A DNA stretch of 36,677 bases. Origin: Dietzia massiliensis (lineage in GTDB: Bacteria > Actinomycetota > Actinomycetes > Mycobacteriales > Mycobacteriaceae). The DNA is taken from contig NZ_JAHBAV010000035.1 in the NCBI RefSeq assembly GCF_018390595.1, forward strand, positions 1 to 36,677, read 5' to 3'. Position numbers and translations under genes: made by a program. The notes below the pieces were generated by a model. It made no database searches. It was given only the letters and a program-made list of their open reading frames with translations, and was not told where the DNA came from. Positions within the stretch are counted from its first letter, which is position 1, and every line of letters starts with the position of its first letter. Below, in pieces: positions 20,798 through 29,209 of this stretch.

Positions 20798-22006
20798 TCA
20801 CCCCAGACCGCGACGCAGGTCCTCGATGAGGTCGCCCGCGTGTTCCAGCCCCACGGACAGGCGGACCACGTTGTCGCCGATGCCCACCGCGGCGCGGGCC
20901 TCGGGCTCCATGGACGCATGCGTCGTCGTCGCGGGATGGGTCACCAGCGTCTTGGCATCGCCGAGGTTGTTGGAGATGTCGATGACCTCGAGCGAGTTGA
21001 GCAGGGCGAAACACTCCTTCTTGCCGCGGCCGCCCTCGTCGTCGTCGTACTTCAACCCGAACGTCACCACCGACCCGCCGCCCGACATCTGCGCCCGCGC
21101 CAACTCGTACTGGGGGTGCGACTCGAGCATCGGGTATGTCACCCGCTCCACGGCCGGGTGCGACTCCAGGAACCGCGCCACCTCCAGCGCGTTGGCACTC
21201 ATCCGCTCGACGCGCAGGCTCATGGTCTCCAGGCCCTTGAGCAGGACCCACGCGTTGAACGCGCTCATGCCGAACCCGGCGTGACGCATGAGGTGCTTGA
21301 CCGGGCCGGAGATGAACTCCTCCGTGCCCAGGACGGCGCCGCCGAGCACGCGGCCCTGGCCGTCGATGTGCTTGGTGGTGGAGTACACCACCACGTCGGC
21401 GCCCAGCTCGAGCGGCTTCTGGTGCATCGACGTGGCAAAGACGTTGTCCACCACGACCGTGGCTCCCGCGGCGTGCGCGAGCTCGCTCACGGCGCGCACG
21501 TCGACGAGCTCCTGCATCGGGTTGGAGGGGGTCTCGAAGAACACTGCGTCGGTGGGCTCGCTCAGCGCCTCGCGCCACTGGTCGAGGTCGGCGCCGTCGA
21601 CGAACACGGTCTCCACGCCCCAGCGGGGCAGGATGTCGTCGCAGATCACGAAGCACGAACCGAACAGCGCCCGCGAGGCCACCAGGCGCGAGCCCTCACC
21701 GCACAGCGCGGCCAGGGCGACGAACACAGCGGACATGCCCGAGGAGGTGGCAAAGCAGTCCTCGGCGCCCTCGATCTGCCGCAGCCGCTCCTCGAACATC
21801 GCGACCGTCGGGTTGCCGTAGCGGGAGTACACGAAGCGCTCGGTGGTGCCGTTGAACGACGCCTCCGCGGCCTCGGCCGAGTCGTAGACGTAGCCGGAGT
21901 TGAGGAACATCGGCTCGGTGGTCTCCTCGAAGGCCGTGCGCATCTGGCCGGCGCGGACCCCCAGGGTGTCGGGGTGGAGACCTTTGGGTAGCTCGTTGTT
22001 CTTCAT
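20798..22006 (-). CDS. metZ: O-succinylhomoserine sulfhydrylase
   Basis: This 402-residue PLP enzyme of the Cys/Met metabolism family makes homocysteine from O-succinyl- or O-acetylhomoserine and sulfide in methionine synthesis. Family marks are SGYVYDSAEAAEASF, VYSRYGNPT, the cofactor-stacking SSGMSAVFVALAAL, PSNPMQE, VVDNVFATS and the PLP-lysine motif YSTTKHIDGQGR. MetZ is preferred over MetB/MetC because of its start (LHPDTLGVRAGQ), its length and its neighbour: in M. tuberculosis metZ (Rv0391) also follows a rhodanese gene (Rv0390). The start ATG 22006 has AGAAAG 8 nt upstream. Exact acyl-homoserine preference is not visible. Confidence 0.93.
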   Translation of the reverse strand: MKNNELPKGLHPDTLGVRAGQMRTAFEETTEPMFLNSGYVYDSAEAAEASFNGTTERFVYSRYGNPTVAMFEERLRQIEGAEDCFATSSGMSAVFVALAALCGEGSRLVASRALFGSCFVICDDILPRWGVETVFVDGADLDQWREALSEPTDAVFFETPSNPMQELVDVRAVSELAHAAGATVVVDNVFATSMHQKPLELGADVVVYSTTKHIDGQGRVLGGAVLGTEEFISGPVKHLMRHAGFGMSAFNAWVLLKGLETMSLRVERMSANALEVARFLESHPAVERVTYPMLESHPQYELARAQMSGGGSVVTFGLKYDDDEGGRGKKECFALLNSLEVIDISNNLGDAKTLVTHPATTTHASMEPEARAAVGIGDNVVRLSVGLEHAGDLIEDLRRGLG

Positions 22007-22068
22007 CCGCTGCTTTCTGTGTACTGGTGTGTGTGGGCGGGCCGTGCGTGCGTGTGTGGCGGTGCGGG

Positions 22069-22485
22069 TCAGGACTGGCGCCAGGCCAGGTCCGCGACCT
22101 TCCAACCGTTGACCGTGCCGCGGTGCCCCTCGGCGTCGGGGTCGCCCTCGAAGCCGCCGGCCACGTTGTAGGCGGCGCCGTATCCGGCGGCGGTGGCGAC
22201 CCGGGCCGCGGCCGCCGACCGGTGTCCGCTGCGGCACAGGAACAGCACGGGCGCCCCGGGCTCGACGCCCGCCTCGGCCAACTGTTCCACGAACCGGGCG
22301 TTGGGCTGGCCCGCCGAGGTCATCCACTCGATGCCCAGCGTGCGCTTGCCGAGCTCCGACAGATCGGCGCCGCCGACCCACTGCCATTCGGCGCTCGTGC
22401 GGACGTCCACCAGCACGGCGTCGGGATCGGAGGCGAGCAGTTCCCAGGCCTGGCGGGGCGGTAGGTCCCCGGCGTAGTCGCTCAT
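22069..22485 (-). CDS. Single-domain rhodanese-like sulfurtransferase
   Basis: The 138-residue protein is one rhodanese domain: WELLASDPDAVLVDVRTSAEW, then the active-site loop LCRSGHRSAAAA with catalytic Cys84 and a C-terminal GGFEGDPDAEGHRG. The six-residue loop is the size expected for sulfur rather than phosphate substrates. It precedes metZ by 62 bp on the same strand, the same pair as Rv0390-Rv0391, so it may supply sulfane sulfur or sulfide near methionine synthesis (inference). There is no Shine-Dalgarno; a CATAAT hexamer ends 7 nt before ATG 22485, indicating a leaderless transcript. Confidence 0.92.
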   Translation of the reverse strand: MSDYAGDLPPRQAWELLASDPDAVLVDVRTSAEWQWVGGADLSELGKRTLGIEWMTSAGQPNARFVEQLAEAGVEPGAPVLFLCRSGHRSAAAARVATAAGYGAAYNVAGGFEGDPDAEGHRGTVNGWKVADLAWRQS

Positions 22486-22492
22486 GGTGTCG

Positions 22493-22498
22493 ATTATG
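22493..22498 (-). promoter_or_regulatory. -10 hexamer of the rhodanese-metZ unit (probable leaderless start)
   Basis: CATAAT on the minus strand, 7 nt before ATG 22485. The divergent fprA gene likewise lacks a Shine-Dalgarno and has GACGAT 6 nt before its ATG. Confidence 0.55.
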
Positions 22499-22563
22499 CT
22501 CCCCCGACGCCCGATCGGCGGGGTCGAGGTACCCGGGTGGCCGTTCTGTGCGACGATCCGGAT

Positions 22564-24042
22564 ATGACGCCGCTCACAGATCACCCCTACCGTGTGGCCG
22601 TCGTCGGGTCCGGCCCGGCGGGCGTGTACGCGTGCGAGGCCCTGCTGGACTGGAGCGACTCGAGCGATCCGTCGGGGCGCGGGATCGTGGTGGACCTGCT
22701 CGACCGCCTGCCCGTGCCGTACGGGTTGCTGCGTCACGGCGTGGCCCCGGATCACCCCCGCATCAAGGGCATCGCGCGGACGCTCGAGGGGATCGCCGCG
22801 GATCCGCGCATCCGGTTCCTGGGCAACGTGGAGTTCGGCCGCGACCTGACGGTGGAGGACGTGCGGCGCTTCTACCACGCGGTCGTGTTCTCCACCGGCG
22901 CGCTGACCGACCGTCGGCTGGGCGTCCCGGGCGAGGACCTGGAGGGATCGTACGGGGCCGCCGAGTTCGTGACCTGGTATGACGGTCACCCCGATTCGCA
23001 CCCGGAGTGGGCGCTCACCGCCGAGCGGGCGGCCGTGGTCGGCGTGGGGAACGTGGCCCTGGACGTGGCGCGCATGTTGGTGCGCAGTCCGGAGCAGCTC
23101 GAGCCGACGGACATCCCCGCCCACGTGCGGGACGGCTTCGGCACCAATGTGACGCGTGTGGTGTCGGTGATCGGGCGCCGTGGCCCGGCGCACGCCAAGT
23201 TCACGCCCCTGGAGTTGCGGGAGATGGCCAAGGTGGAGGGCGTCACCGTGGTGGTGGATCCCGACGACCTGGAGTACGACGACGAGGCGCGCGCCCTCCG
23301 CGACGGCGATCGCCGGGTGGGGCAGGTGTGCGCGCAACTCGAGAAATGGGTCGGGGCGCAGCGCGAGGCCGGGCTCGAGACGGCGGATGAGGCCGAGGCC
23401 GCCGCGCTCGCGGCCGGCGGGAAGGTGGTGCGGTTCCGCTTCCACCGGTCCCCCGTCGAGATCGTGGGCGACGACGGCCGGGTCACCGGGTTGCGACTGG
23501 AGATCACCGAGCCGGATCCCGCGCCGGCCGACGCCGGGTCGGTCGTCGGCCGGGTGCGCGGCACGGGGTACTTCGAAGACCTGCCGGTCGAGGCCGTGTA
23601 CCGGGCGGTGGGGTACCGCTCCGCCGCCCTGGAGGGCGTCCCGTTCGACGACTCCCGGGCGACCATCCCCAATGACGGCGGCCGGGTGCTCGACGCGCCG
23701 GGCGGGGACCACCTGCCGGGGCTGTTCACGGCGGGGTGGGTCAAGCGCGGGCCCTTCGGTGTCATCGGCACCAACCGGTCGTGCGCGGTGGAGACGGTCG
23801 GACATCTGACCACCGAGCTCGAGTCCGGCACGCTGCCCGAGCCCTCCGATCCCGATCCGTCCTCCGTGCGTGACCTGCTCGCCGACCGCGGCGTGGACGT
23901 CGTCGACGGCGACGCCTGGCTCGCGATCGACGCGCACGAGCGCGAGCTCGGCGAGGCGGCCGGCCGCGAGCGCACCAAGTTGCCGGGTCGTGCGGAGATG
24001 CTCGACATCGCCCGCTCCTCGCGGGCTACTCGATCCCGCTGA
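22564..24042 (+). CDS. fprA: NADPH-ferredoxin reductase, FprA / adrenodoxin-reductase type
   Basis: The 492-residue flavoprotein passes electrons from NADPH to ferredoxins, usually serving cytochromes P450 or iron metabolism. FAD-binding VAVVGSGPAGVYACEALL (Gly15-x-Gly17-x-x-Gly20) opens the protein; DLLDRLPVPYGLLRHGVAPD, the NADP-binding VVGVGNVALDVARML, GRRGPAHAKFTPLELRE and GWVKRGPFGVIGTNR follow. All are typical of the mycobacterial FprA/adrenodoxin-reductase group. It has no fused ferredoxin domain. ATG 22564 lacks a Shine-Dalgarno and may be leaderless (GACGAT 6 nt upstream). The last 17 bp overlap the 3' end of the convergent DUF1023 gene. Confidence 0.93.
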   Translation: MTPLTDHPYRVAVVGSGPAGVYACEALLDWSDSSDPSGRGIVVDLLDRLPVPYGLLRHGVAPDHPRIKGIARTLEGIAADPRIRFLGNVEFGRDLTVEDVRRFYHAVVFSTGALTDRRLGVPGEDLEGSYGAAEFVTWYDGHPDSHPEWALTAERAAVVGVGNVALDVARMLVRSPEQLEPTDIPAHVRDGFGTNVTRVVSVIGRRGPAHAKFTPLELREMAKVEGVTVVVDPDDLEYDDEARALRDGDRRVGQVCAQLEKWVGAQREAGLETADEAEAAALAAGGKVVRFRFHRSPVEIVGDDGRVTGLRLEITEPDPAPADAGSVVGRVRGTGYFEDLPVEAVYRAVGYRSAALEGVPFDDSRATIPNDGGRVLDAPGGDHLPGLFTAGWVKRGPFGVIGTNRSCAVETVGHLTTELESGTLPEPSDPDPSSVRDLLADRGVDVVDGDAWLAIDAHERELGEAAGRERTKLPGRAEMLDIARSSRATRSR

Positions 24043-25522
24043 CGAGCCGGCCGATCTCCGGCAGCGACACCGTCCCCGGGTCGAGGTAGCGCGAGTGTGC
24101 GGTGCGCACCGACTCCGGTCCCGCGCCGGGCTCGGTGACGTCCACGGAACGTCCGCCGAACTCGTCGGTCCCCGGCCGCTCGCCGAGCACGCCCGTGACC
24201 GACCACCACGGGACGGGATCCCAGCGTGAGGCCACGGCCACCACGTCGTCGTCGACCGCCGGGCGGCTGACGCCGGCCTCGTCCACCCACTGCCGATCGA
24301 GTGACTCGACTCCCGCGCCGGGGCTGCCGACGTGGATCATCAGGTCGGCCGCGAGCCCCTCGGGGTCCGCCGCGGCCGCGCCCAGGACCACCGAGCCGTA
24401 GCTGTAGCCGATGGCCGCGTGTGGGGCGTCGTCGCCGTCCAGGCGTTCGACCGCGTCCAGCCCGGCCGCGTAGGTCCGGAGGTCGCCCGCATGTACCCAC
24501 GCCGGGTCCGCGGAGGAGCCGGCGGAGACGATGCCGTCCGGCGCGTCGTAGCCCTGCCACGACACCGCCACGCACACCCCGGCCGCGCCCTTCCCGTGCC
24601 CTGCGCCGGCCTCGCCGGCCGCCTCCGCCGCGTCCGCCGCCTCGCACACCGCGCCGGCCCGATCCCCGGTGCGCCCCAGGTCGGCCAGCGAGGACCCCGT
24701 GCCCGGGACGAGCGTCACCACGCGCTCGGCGGAATCGGGGTCGGCACTGGCGACCACCGCCCGGCCGTCGGGATGCAGGTCGAGAAGATGCCTCCGGGGG
24801 TCCTGCTCGAGATACGCGGCCAACGTCGCCAGGTTCCGAGCCGCCTCGTCGGATACCTGCTGGCCGGCACCGGATCCGGCCCCCGCCGCCGCCCCCGCCG
24901 CGGACCCGGTCGCGTCGAGCAGCCGGCGGAGCCGGGTCCGGTTGATGGCGTCGCGCGTCGCCGACGACAGCCCGGCCACCGAGCCGAGCTCGGGGTGGTC
25001 GCGCGCCAGCCGGGCGCGGTCGGCGGGCCCGAGCGAGTGCCACAGCCGGGCGACCTCGCGCGGGTCGTCGTCGGTCGATCCCGAGAGGTCCAGGCACGGC
25101 CTCGTCGCGGCGTCGACCCGGCCGGCCAGCGCGTCCGCCGCCTCCCGCAGCCTCATGGCGAGGACCCGGTCGGCGTCCTGCACCGCGACCGCGTCCCCGG
25201 TTCCGGGTTCGGCCGCCTCGGCGGCGTCCCACCCGGTCACGGCGCGGGCGAGCCGACTCCCCTCGGCCCTGAGGACATCGGCCACGAAGAGGCAGTTCCC
25301 GGAGAGCATCCGCGCCTCGCCGGCGGCGTCGGCGACCTCGCCGCGGGCCCGGTCCCCCGCCCGGCCCGACCACTGCCCGCCTGTCGCGCGCCCGCCGAGC
25401 CTGCGGGCCACCGAATCCAGGTCCTCGGCGGAGTCCGCGATCCGCCGGCCCACCTCCGCCGCCCGCACGGCCGCCAGGTCGATGGCCGCGGCCAGTGCAT
25501 CAGCCCCCTGCGCCGGCGACAC
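24026..25522 (-). CDS. DUF1023 alpha/beta-hydrolase, ESX-linked type
   Basis: The 498-residue protein starts at GTG 25522 after GGAGG, inside the 3' end of the preceding gene (23-bp overlap). The N-terminal half is helical and Ala/Arg-rich, recalling the substrate domains of WXG100-related proteins. The C-terminal half is a DUF1023 hydrolase: RVVTLVPGTGSSL, VAVSWQGYDAPDGI, the nucleophile elbow AIGYSYGSVVLG (Ser374) and later VVAVASRWDPVPWW. Such hydrolases are common in actinobacteria beside small ESX-like genes; substrates are unknown. No signal peptide is present. A Gly/Ala-rich linker (about residues 210-230) separates the parts. It is convergent with, and overlaps, fprA. Confidence 0.82.
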   Translation of the reverse strand: MSPAQGADALAAAIDLAAVRAAEVGRRIADSAEDLDSVARRLGGRATGGQWSGRAGDRARGEVADAAGEARMLSGNCLFVADVLRAEGSRLARAVTGWDAAEAAEPGTGDAVAVQDADRVLAMRLREAADALAGRVDAATRPCLDLSGSTDDDPREVARLWHSLGPADRARLARDHPELGSVAGLSSATRDAINRTRLRRLLDATGSAAGAAAGAGSGAGQQVSDEAARNLATLAAYLEQDPRRHLLDLHPDGRAVVASADPDSAERVVTLVPGTGSSLADLGRTGDRAGAVCEAADAAEAAGEAGAGHGKGAAGVCVAVSWQGYDAPDGIVSAGSSADPAWVHAGDLRTYAAGLDAVERLDGDDAPHAAIGYSYGSVVLGAAAADPEGLAADLMIHVGSPGAGVESLDRQWVDEAGVSRPAVDDDVVAVASRWDPVPWWSVTGVLGERPGTDEFGGRSVDVTEPGAGPESVRTAHSRYLDPGTVSLPEIGRLVSGIE

Positions 25523-25928
25523 GACCGGCCACCTCCTCGTCGGCCGCCGTCAGCAGGCCCGCCGCCCGCGCCATCCCGTCCGCCGACCGCTCCGTCTCCT
25601 CCGCGAGGTCGCGGGCCCTGCGGGCGAGCAGGGCCGCACACTCGGCGAGCGCGCCGCCGGTGAGCAGCCCGCCCCCACCCGCGTGAGCAGCGGCCGCTAC
25701 CGCGGACGCCTCGTCGAGCGCCGCGCTCAGCGACACCGCTCCCTCTGCCAACTCCCGCCCGGCCTCGCGGACTCGCGTGGCCTCCGCCGTCACCGCCACC
25801 TGATCGAACGCCAGCACGGCCGTCCCCAGCGGCCCCTGCGCCGCCGCGGCCGTCGTGCCCGCCACCACCGCCGCGGCCGCCGCATCCCCCACGGCCACCG
25901 CGCCTGTTCCCCCGTCCTGCCCCGCCAT
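25500..25928 (-). CDS. Small Ala-rich helical protein, ESX/WXG100-like partner of the DUF1023 gene
   Basis: The 142-residue protein starts at ATG 25928 after GGAGCGGGG. It is alanine-rich, all-helical, without a signal peptide or membrane span. Sequence such as VAVTAEATRVREAGRELAEG and LARRARDLAEETERSADGM suggests a helical hairpin like the small ESX substrates, but the WxG turn itself is absent, so the family assignment rests mainly on position before a DUF1023 hydrolase. Its stop lies within the hydrolase gene, so the two are coupled. Confidence 0.6.
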   Translation of the reverse strand: MAGQDGGTGAVAVGDAAAAAVVAGTTAAAAQGPLGTAVLAFDQVAVTAEATRVREAGRELAEGAVSLSAALDEASAVAAAAHAGGGGLLTGGALAECAALLARRARDLAEETERSADGMARAAGLLTAADEEVAGRVAGAGG

Positions 25929-26018
25929 CGACCCCGCTCCCCTCCGACCCGGCACTCCGCGCCGCTCGTCAGGTCACGCTAGGGGTCCGCACCGACACGA
26001 CGCCCTCACCGACGGGTG

Positions 26019-26049
26019 CCTGTGGACGGGGTCGACGACCATCCACAGG
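26019..26049 (-). terminator. Hairpin downstream of the DUF1648 gene
   Basis: CCTGTGGA (26019-26026) and TCCACAGG (26042-26049) form a perfect 8-bp stem with a 15-nt loop, 9 bp past the stop of the minus-strand DUF1648 gene. There is no T-run, so the terminator call is tentative. Confidence 0.4.
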
Positions 26050-26057
26050 GGCATCGC

Positions 26058-26624
26058 TCAGTCGAGGTCGGGCTGCGCGGCGTACCGGCCGCCGATGAAC
26101 ATCCGGGCCATCACCGCCCCGATCGCCACGAGGAAGACCACCAGCGCGACCGGGAGGATCCACGTCGGCATCGCGTCGCCGCCCGACCGCGCGGCGAGCA
26201 CGATGCCCACCTGCCCGGCCACCAGCAGGAGCAGTGTGACCGTCGTGATCAGCCACAGGTCCTCGCGCATCAGCCGCTCGAACCGCCGCAGCCTCGGGCC
26301 GGTGGCCGTCCACCACTGCTTGTTGGGCGCGTTGATCTGGCCGGGGGCCCACAGCACCAGCCGGGACAGCAGCGGCATCGGCAGCACGACGAGCAACGGG
26401 ATCAGCGCGGAGAACGCGAGGGCCCCGTTCCGGCTGGACCAGCCGTCGGCCCGCCCGTCGGCGCCGAAATGCGTCGGCACCCGCTCGGGCAGGACGGCCA
26501 CCTGCCAGGCCAGCACGCCCAGCCACAGCAGGACCACTCCCCCGGCCAGCACGAGAATCCACGGAGCCGTCGGCTCGGGCGGCAGATCGCGTGCGTCGTC
26601 TGCCGCGGACCTCGTCGTCGTCAT
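26058..26624 (-). CDS. DUF1648 membrane protein
   Basis: The 188-residue protein has four likely membrane helices, near residues 22-42, 70-92, 123-145 and 156-175. Between helices 1 and 2 is the DUF1648 signature (LPERVPTHFGADGRADGW), a segment also found in SdpI-like immunity proteins, and PNKQWWT further on supports the family. Function is unknown. The ATG follows GGGGAGG at a normal distance. It lies 17 bp after purT and may be co-transcribed with it. Confidence 0.82.
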   Translation of the reverse strand: MTTTRSAADDARDLPPEPTAPWILVLAGGVVLLWLGVLAWQVAVLPERVPTHFGADGRADGWSSRNGALAFSALIPLLVVLPMPLLSRLVLWAPGQINAPNKQWWTATGPRLRRFERLMREDLWLITTVTLLLLVAGQVGIVLAARSGGDAMPTWILPVALVVFLVAIGAVMARMFIGGRYAAQPDLD

Positions 26625-26641
26625 TCTCCCGACCTCCCCAC

Positions 26642-27892
26642 CTACACCACGACCCGCACCCGCGCGGCCGCCTCGCGCGCCCTCTCCCGGGCGCCGTCCA
26701 CGTCCTCGGCGGTCGCCACCGCCACGCCCATCCGGCGGAACTCGCTGGCCGACGGCTTACCGAACAACCGGACGTCGGCCTCCGGCACCGCCAGCGCCCG
26801 CGCCACGCCCTCGAAACCGACCGCGTCGACGCTCCCGTCGCCGATCCCCGGGCCGCCGTAGATGACCGCCGATGCGCCCGGGCTGGCCATCGTCGTGACG
26901 ACCGGGAGGCCGAGCACCGCGCGCGCGTGCATCTCGAACTCGCTGAGGACCTGACTGCGTAGCGTCACCAGGCCCGTGTCGTGTGGCCGTGGGCTGACCT
27001 CGGAGAAGTAGACGTCGACGCCGTTGACGAACAGCTCCACGCCGAACACCCCGACGCCACCGAGCGCGCCGGTGATCCGCGCGGCCACCGACCGTGCGGA
27101 ATCGTACGCGTCCTGGGTCATGGCCTGCGGCTGCCACGACTCCACGTAGTCGCCGCGCTCCTGGCGGTGGCCGATCGGCTCGCAGAAGTCGGTGCGGATC
27201 CGGCCCGTCTCCGGGTCCACACTGCGGACGGTGAGCAGGGTGATCTCGTACTCGAAGTCGACGAACGACTCCACGATCACGCGCGCCCCCGCGACGCGGG
27301 CACCGGACTGCGCGTGGTTCCACGCCGTTTCCACGTCCTCGGGACCGTGGAGGGACGACTGTCCCTTGCCCGACGACGACATGGTGGGCTTGACCAGGCA
27401 CGGGAACCCGATCCGGGAGCACGCCTCCTGCAGTTCCTCCAGCGAGGACGCGAACGCGAAGCGGCTCGTCGGCAGGCCCAGCTCCTCGGCGGCGAGGCGG
27501 CGGATGCCCTCGCGGTCCATCGTCAGCTGCACGGCGCGGGCGGTGGGCGCGACGCGGGCGAGGCCGTCCTGTTCGATCTGCGCGAGCGCGGCCGTGGCGA
27601 TGGCCTCGATCTCCGGCAGGATCACCTGCGGTTTCTCGAGTTCTACTACCCGGCGCACCTCGTCGGCGTCGGTCATGTCGATGGTGTGCGAGCGATGCGC
27701 GACCTGGTACGCCGGGGCTCCGTCGTAGCGGTCGACCGCGATGACCTCGACACCGAGACGCTGCAGCGCGATCGTCACCTCCTTGCCCAGCTCGCCCGAG
27801 CCGAGCAACATCACGCGGGTCGCGGTCGGCGCACCCGGCGTGCCGAAGCGGTCCACGGTGGGCGGGGCGAGGGGATCGTGAGCGGCGGTCAT
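26642..27892 (-). CDS. purT: Formate-dependent phosphoribosylglycinamide formyltransferase
   Basis: PurT makes formyl-GAR from GAR, formate and ATP, an alternative to folate-dependent PurN in purine synthesis. The 416-residue ATP-grasp enzyme shows [19 protein letters not shown] at its N-terminus, [25 protein letters not shown] (ATP-binding loop), [34 protein letters not shown] and [17 protein letters not shown]. These are all standard for PurT. I chose ATG 27892; an in-frame GTG three codons earlier (27901) is possible and neither has a clear Shine-Dalgarno. M. tuberculosis purT (Rv0389) is likewise near the rhodanese-metZ pair. Confidence 0.95.
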   Translation of the reverse strand: MTAAHDPLAPPTVDRFGTPGAPTATRVMLLGSGELGKEVTIALQRLGVEVIAVDRYDGAPAYQVAHRSHTIDMTDADEVRRVVELEKPQVILPEIEAIATAALAQIEQDGLARVAPTARAVQLTMDREGIRRLAAEELGLPTSRFAFASSLEELQEACSRIGFPCLVKPTMSSSGKGQSSLHGPEDVETAWNHAQSGARVAGARVIVESFVDFEYEITLLTVRSVDPETGRIRTDFCEPIGHRQERGDYVESWQPQAMTQDAYDSARSVAARITGALGGVGVFGVELFVNGVDVYFSEVSPRPHDTGLVTLRSQVLSEFEMHARAVLGLPVVTTMASPGASAVIYGGPGIGDGSVDAVGFEGVARALAVPEADVRLFGKPSASEFRRMGVAVATAEDVDGARERAREAAARVRVVV

Positions 27893-27944
27893 GTCGACCA
27901 CGCTAGTAGACCTGCGACGACGGCCGAAGTGCGGCTGAACAGAC

Positions 27945-27980
27945 GACCGGGCCCGGCACCGTGAGGTGCCGGGCCCGGTC
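27945..27980 (-). terminator. Terminator hairpin of the amber-containing exported-protein gene
   Basis: A perfect 16-bp stem (27945-27960 with 27965-27980, loop GTGA) lies 25 bp after the stop at 28006, and on the minus strand is followed by TCGTCTGTTC. Nearly the same hairpin, with its flank, recurs after the paralogue at 29210. Confidence 0.85.
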
Positions 27981-28005
27981 GATCACGCGGTGTGGCGAGC
28001 TGAGA

Positions 28006-28890
28006 TCACTCCACCGACTCGAGCGGGGGAAGCTCGCCGGTGTCGTCTCCACCGCTGCCAGCCTCGCTGAACCCGGAGCTCATGAACGAACTGCCTGATC
28101 CCTCATCTTCTCCGTCCTCCGAGCTGGCCGCGGTGAGCGGGCCCAGCAGGTTCGCACCCATCTCGACGCTGCCCCCGGAGATGGACCCCGCGGAGACGGG
28201 CGCCACGGACCCGCCCGGGATCCGACCGTTGATCTGGCCCGCCACGACCTGCGGGTCGACACCGAAGTACATCTCGATGTCGGCGAGCGCGTTCTGGCCG
28301 GGCTCGAGGCAGAGGATGACACCCGCGGCGGGATCCTCCGGCTCCGTGGCGGTCCACTCTGCCGACTCACCGGCGGGAACCGCGACTCCTAGGCCGTTTG
28401 CCAGACCGAGGACGACGCTCATGATGTCCTCCGACCCGAAGTTGAAGCCCGGACTGTCACTCGCGGTGGGGTTCCCCTCCTCGTCTGCCCCGAGGATCGA
28501 TACGCCGCCACCGCCCTCGAGGACCTGGAGGAGCTCGGGAAGCGCGGCCAGGTCGCTGAGGTCGATTGTGGAAGGGTCGACCCCACCTTCATCGACCGTG
28601 CTGTACGGGAGCGTGAAGCCGCCGCATTCCTGTGCCACCCCGGTCTCGTTGAGGTAGGCGACCGTCGGACCGCCCTCGGCGTTCCCGGCCACAGTCACCG
28701 GGCCGTTAAGAGCGGTGGCGGCGAGGTCCAGGTCGCCAGCGATTTCCTCGAGATTGATCGAGCTACTACCCACTGAGCCGGTCGAATCGTCTCCTTCCTA
28801 AGCGGAGGCGATTCCGGCACCTGCGAGGGCGGTTCCGGTCGCGAGTGCCAGCGCTGAGGCGCCAGCGACGATTCGCTTGAGGGAGGTCAT
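28006..28890 (-). pseudogene. Exported-protein gene with in-frame amber codon at the signal-peptide cleavage site
   Basis: ATG 28890 follows AAGGAG and begins a textbook signal peptide of 30 residues ending GAGIASA. Codon 31 (28798-28800) is TAG; the frame then stays open for 264 more codons to 28006. The downstream part is clearly homologous to the next gene (shared LAATALNGPVT, GNAEGGPTV, FTLPY, EDPAA, GGSVE and GANLLG), with two conserved cysteines. In the paralogue, and in two other exported proteins nearby, the residue at this position is Gln (CAG), so TAG is one transition away. Either the gene is broken, the stop is read through, or the base is wrong in the assembly. A GTG at 28773 could start the mature part without export, but its ribosome-binding site is poorly placed. 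Function of the family is unknown. Confidence 0.8.
28798..28800 (-). other. In-frame TAG codon replacing the +1 Gln of the exported protein
   Basis: The codon directly follows the AxA-type cleavage motif. Homologous position in the gene at 29210 is CAG. After it the reading frame and homology continue without a shift. Confidence 0.85.
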
Positions 28891-29209
28891 GTTGCTCCTT
28901 GAATGTGAGGGGTCAGCCGCTTATCTTCCGGCGGTTGTCGGCGCGCTCGTGACGGCCGCAGCTCGAGTGTTGCCCATTTCTCACTTTCCGTTCAGCCGAA
29001 CGGTGCAAACTTTGTGTCGAGCGACAACACTGTCGAATCATCTTCAACACGTGCCACAAGAGCACCTTTTCGCAACGGGCGGGTCGGTCATACCCACCCC
29101 CGATCCGAGCAGGCACTTGCGCGCGGCCGAACAGACGACCGGGCCCGGCACCATGAGGTGCCGGGCCCGGACGCCCTCCGGCGCGCGCAGCGCTCGCTGG
29201 TTCAGCGGA
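28891..29209. other. 319-bp intergenic region between the two exported-protein paralogues
   Basis: No gene is seen. It holds, from right to left in the minus direction, the terminator of the 29210 gene (29139-29170), an AT-richer stretch, and the likely promoter of the 28890 gene. The element GCAAACTTT at 29005-29013 lies 115 nt from the 28890 start; the same nonamer occurs at 30171-30179, 122 nt from the 30049 start, so the upstream regions were duplicated too. Confidence 0.55.
29139..29170 (-). terminator. Terminator hairpin of the exported-protein paralogue
   Basis: A perfect 14-bp stem (29139-29152 with 29157-29170, loop ATGA) lies about 40 bp after the stop at 29210. Its sequence and left flank (ACAGACGACC) match the hairpin at 27945-27980 except for one loop base and the stem end. 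Confidence 0.85.

Noticed and set aside
26040..26050. A DnaA box near ATCCACAGG
   Set aside because: It is a single partial match and forms one arm of a hairpin after the DUF1648 gene; no dnaA, dnaN or AT-rich unwinding region is near.
28006..28773. A separate cytoplasmic gene starting at GTG 28773
   Set aside because: The upstream signal-peptide codons are in the same frame and align with the paralogue, and GGAAGGAG is too far from the GTG. An amber mutation is the simpler reading.
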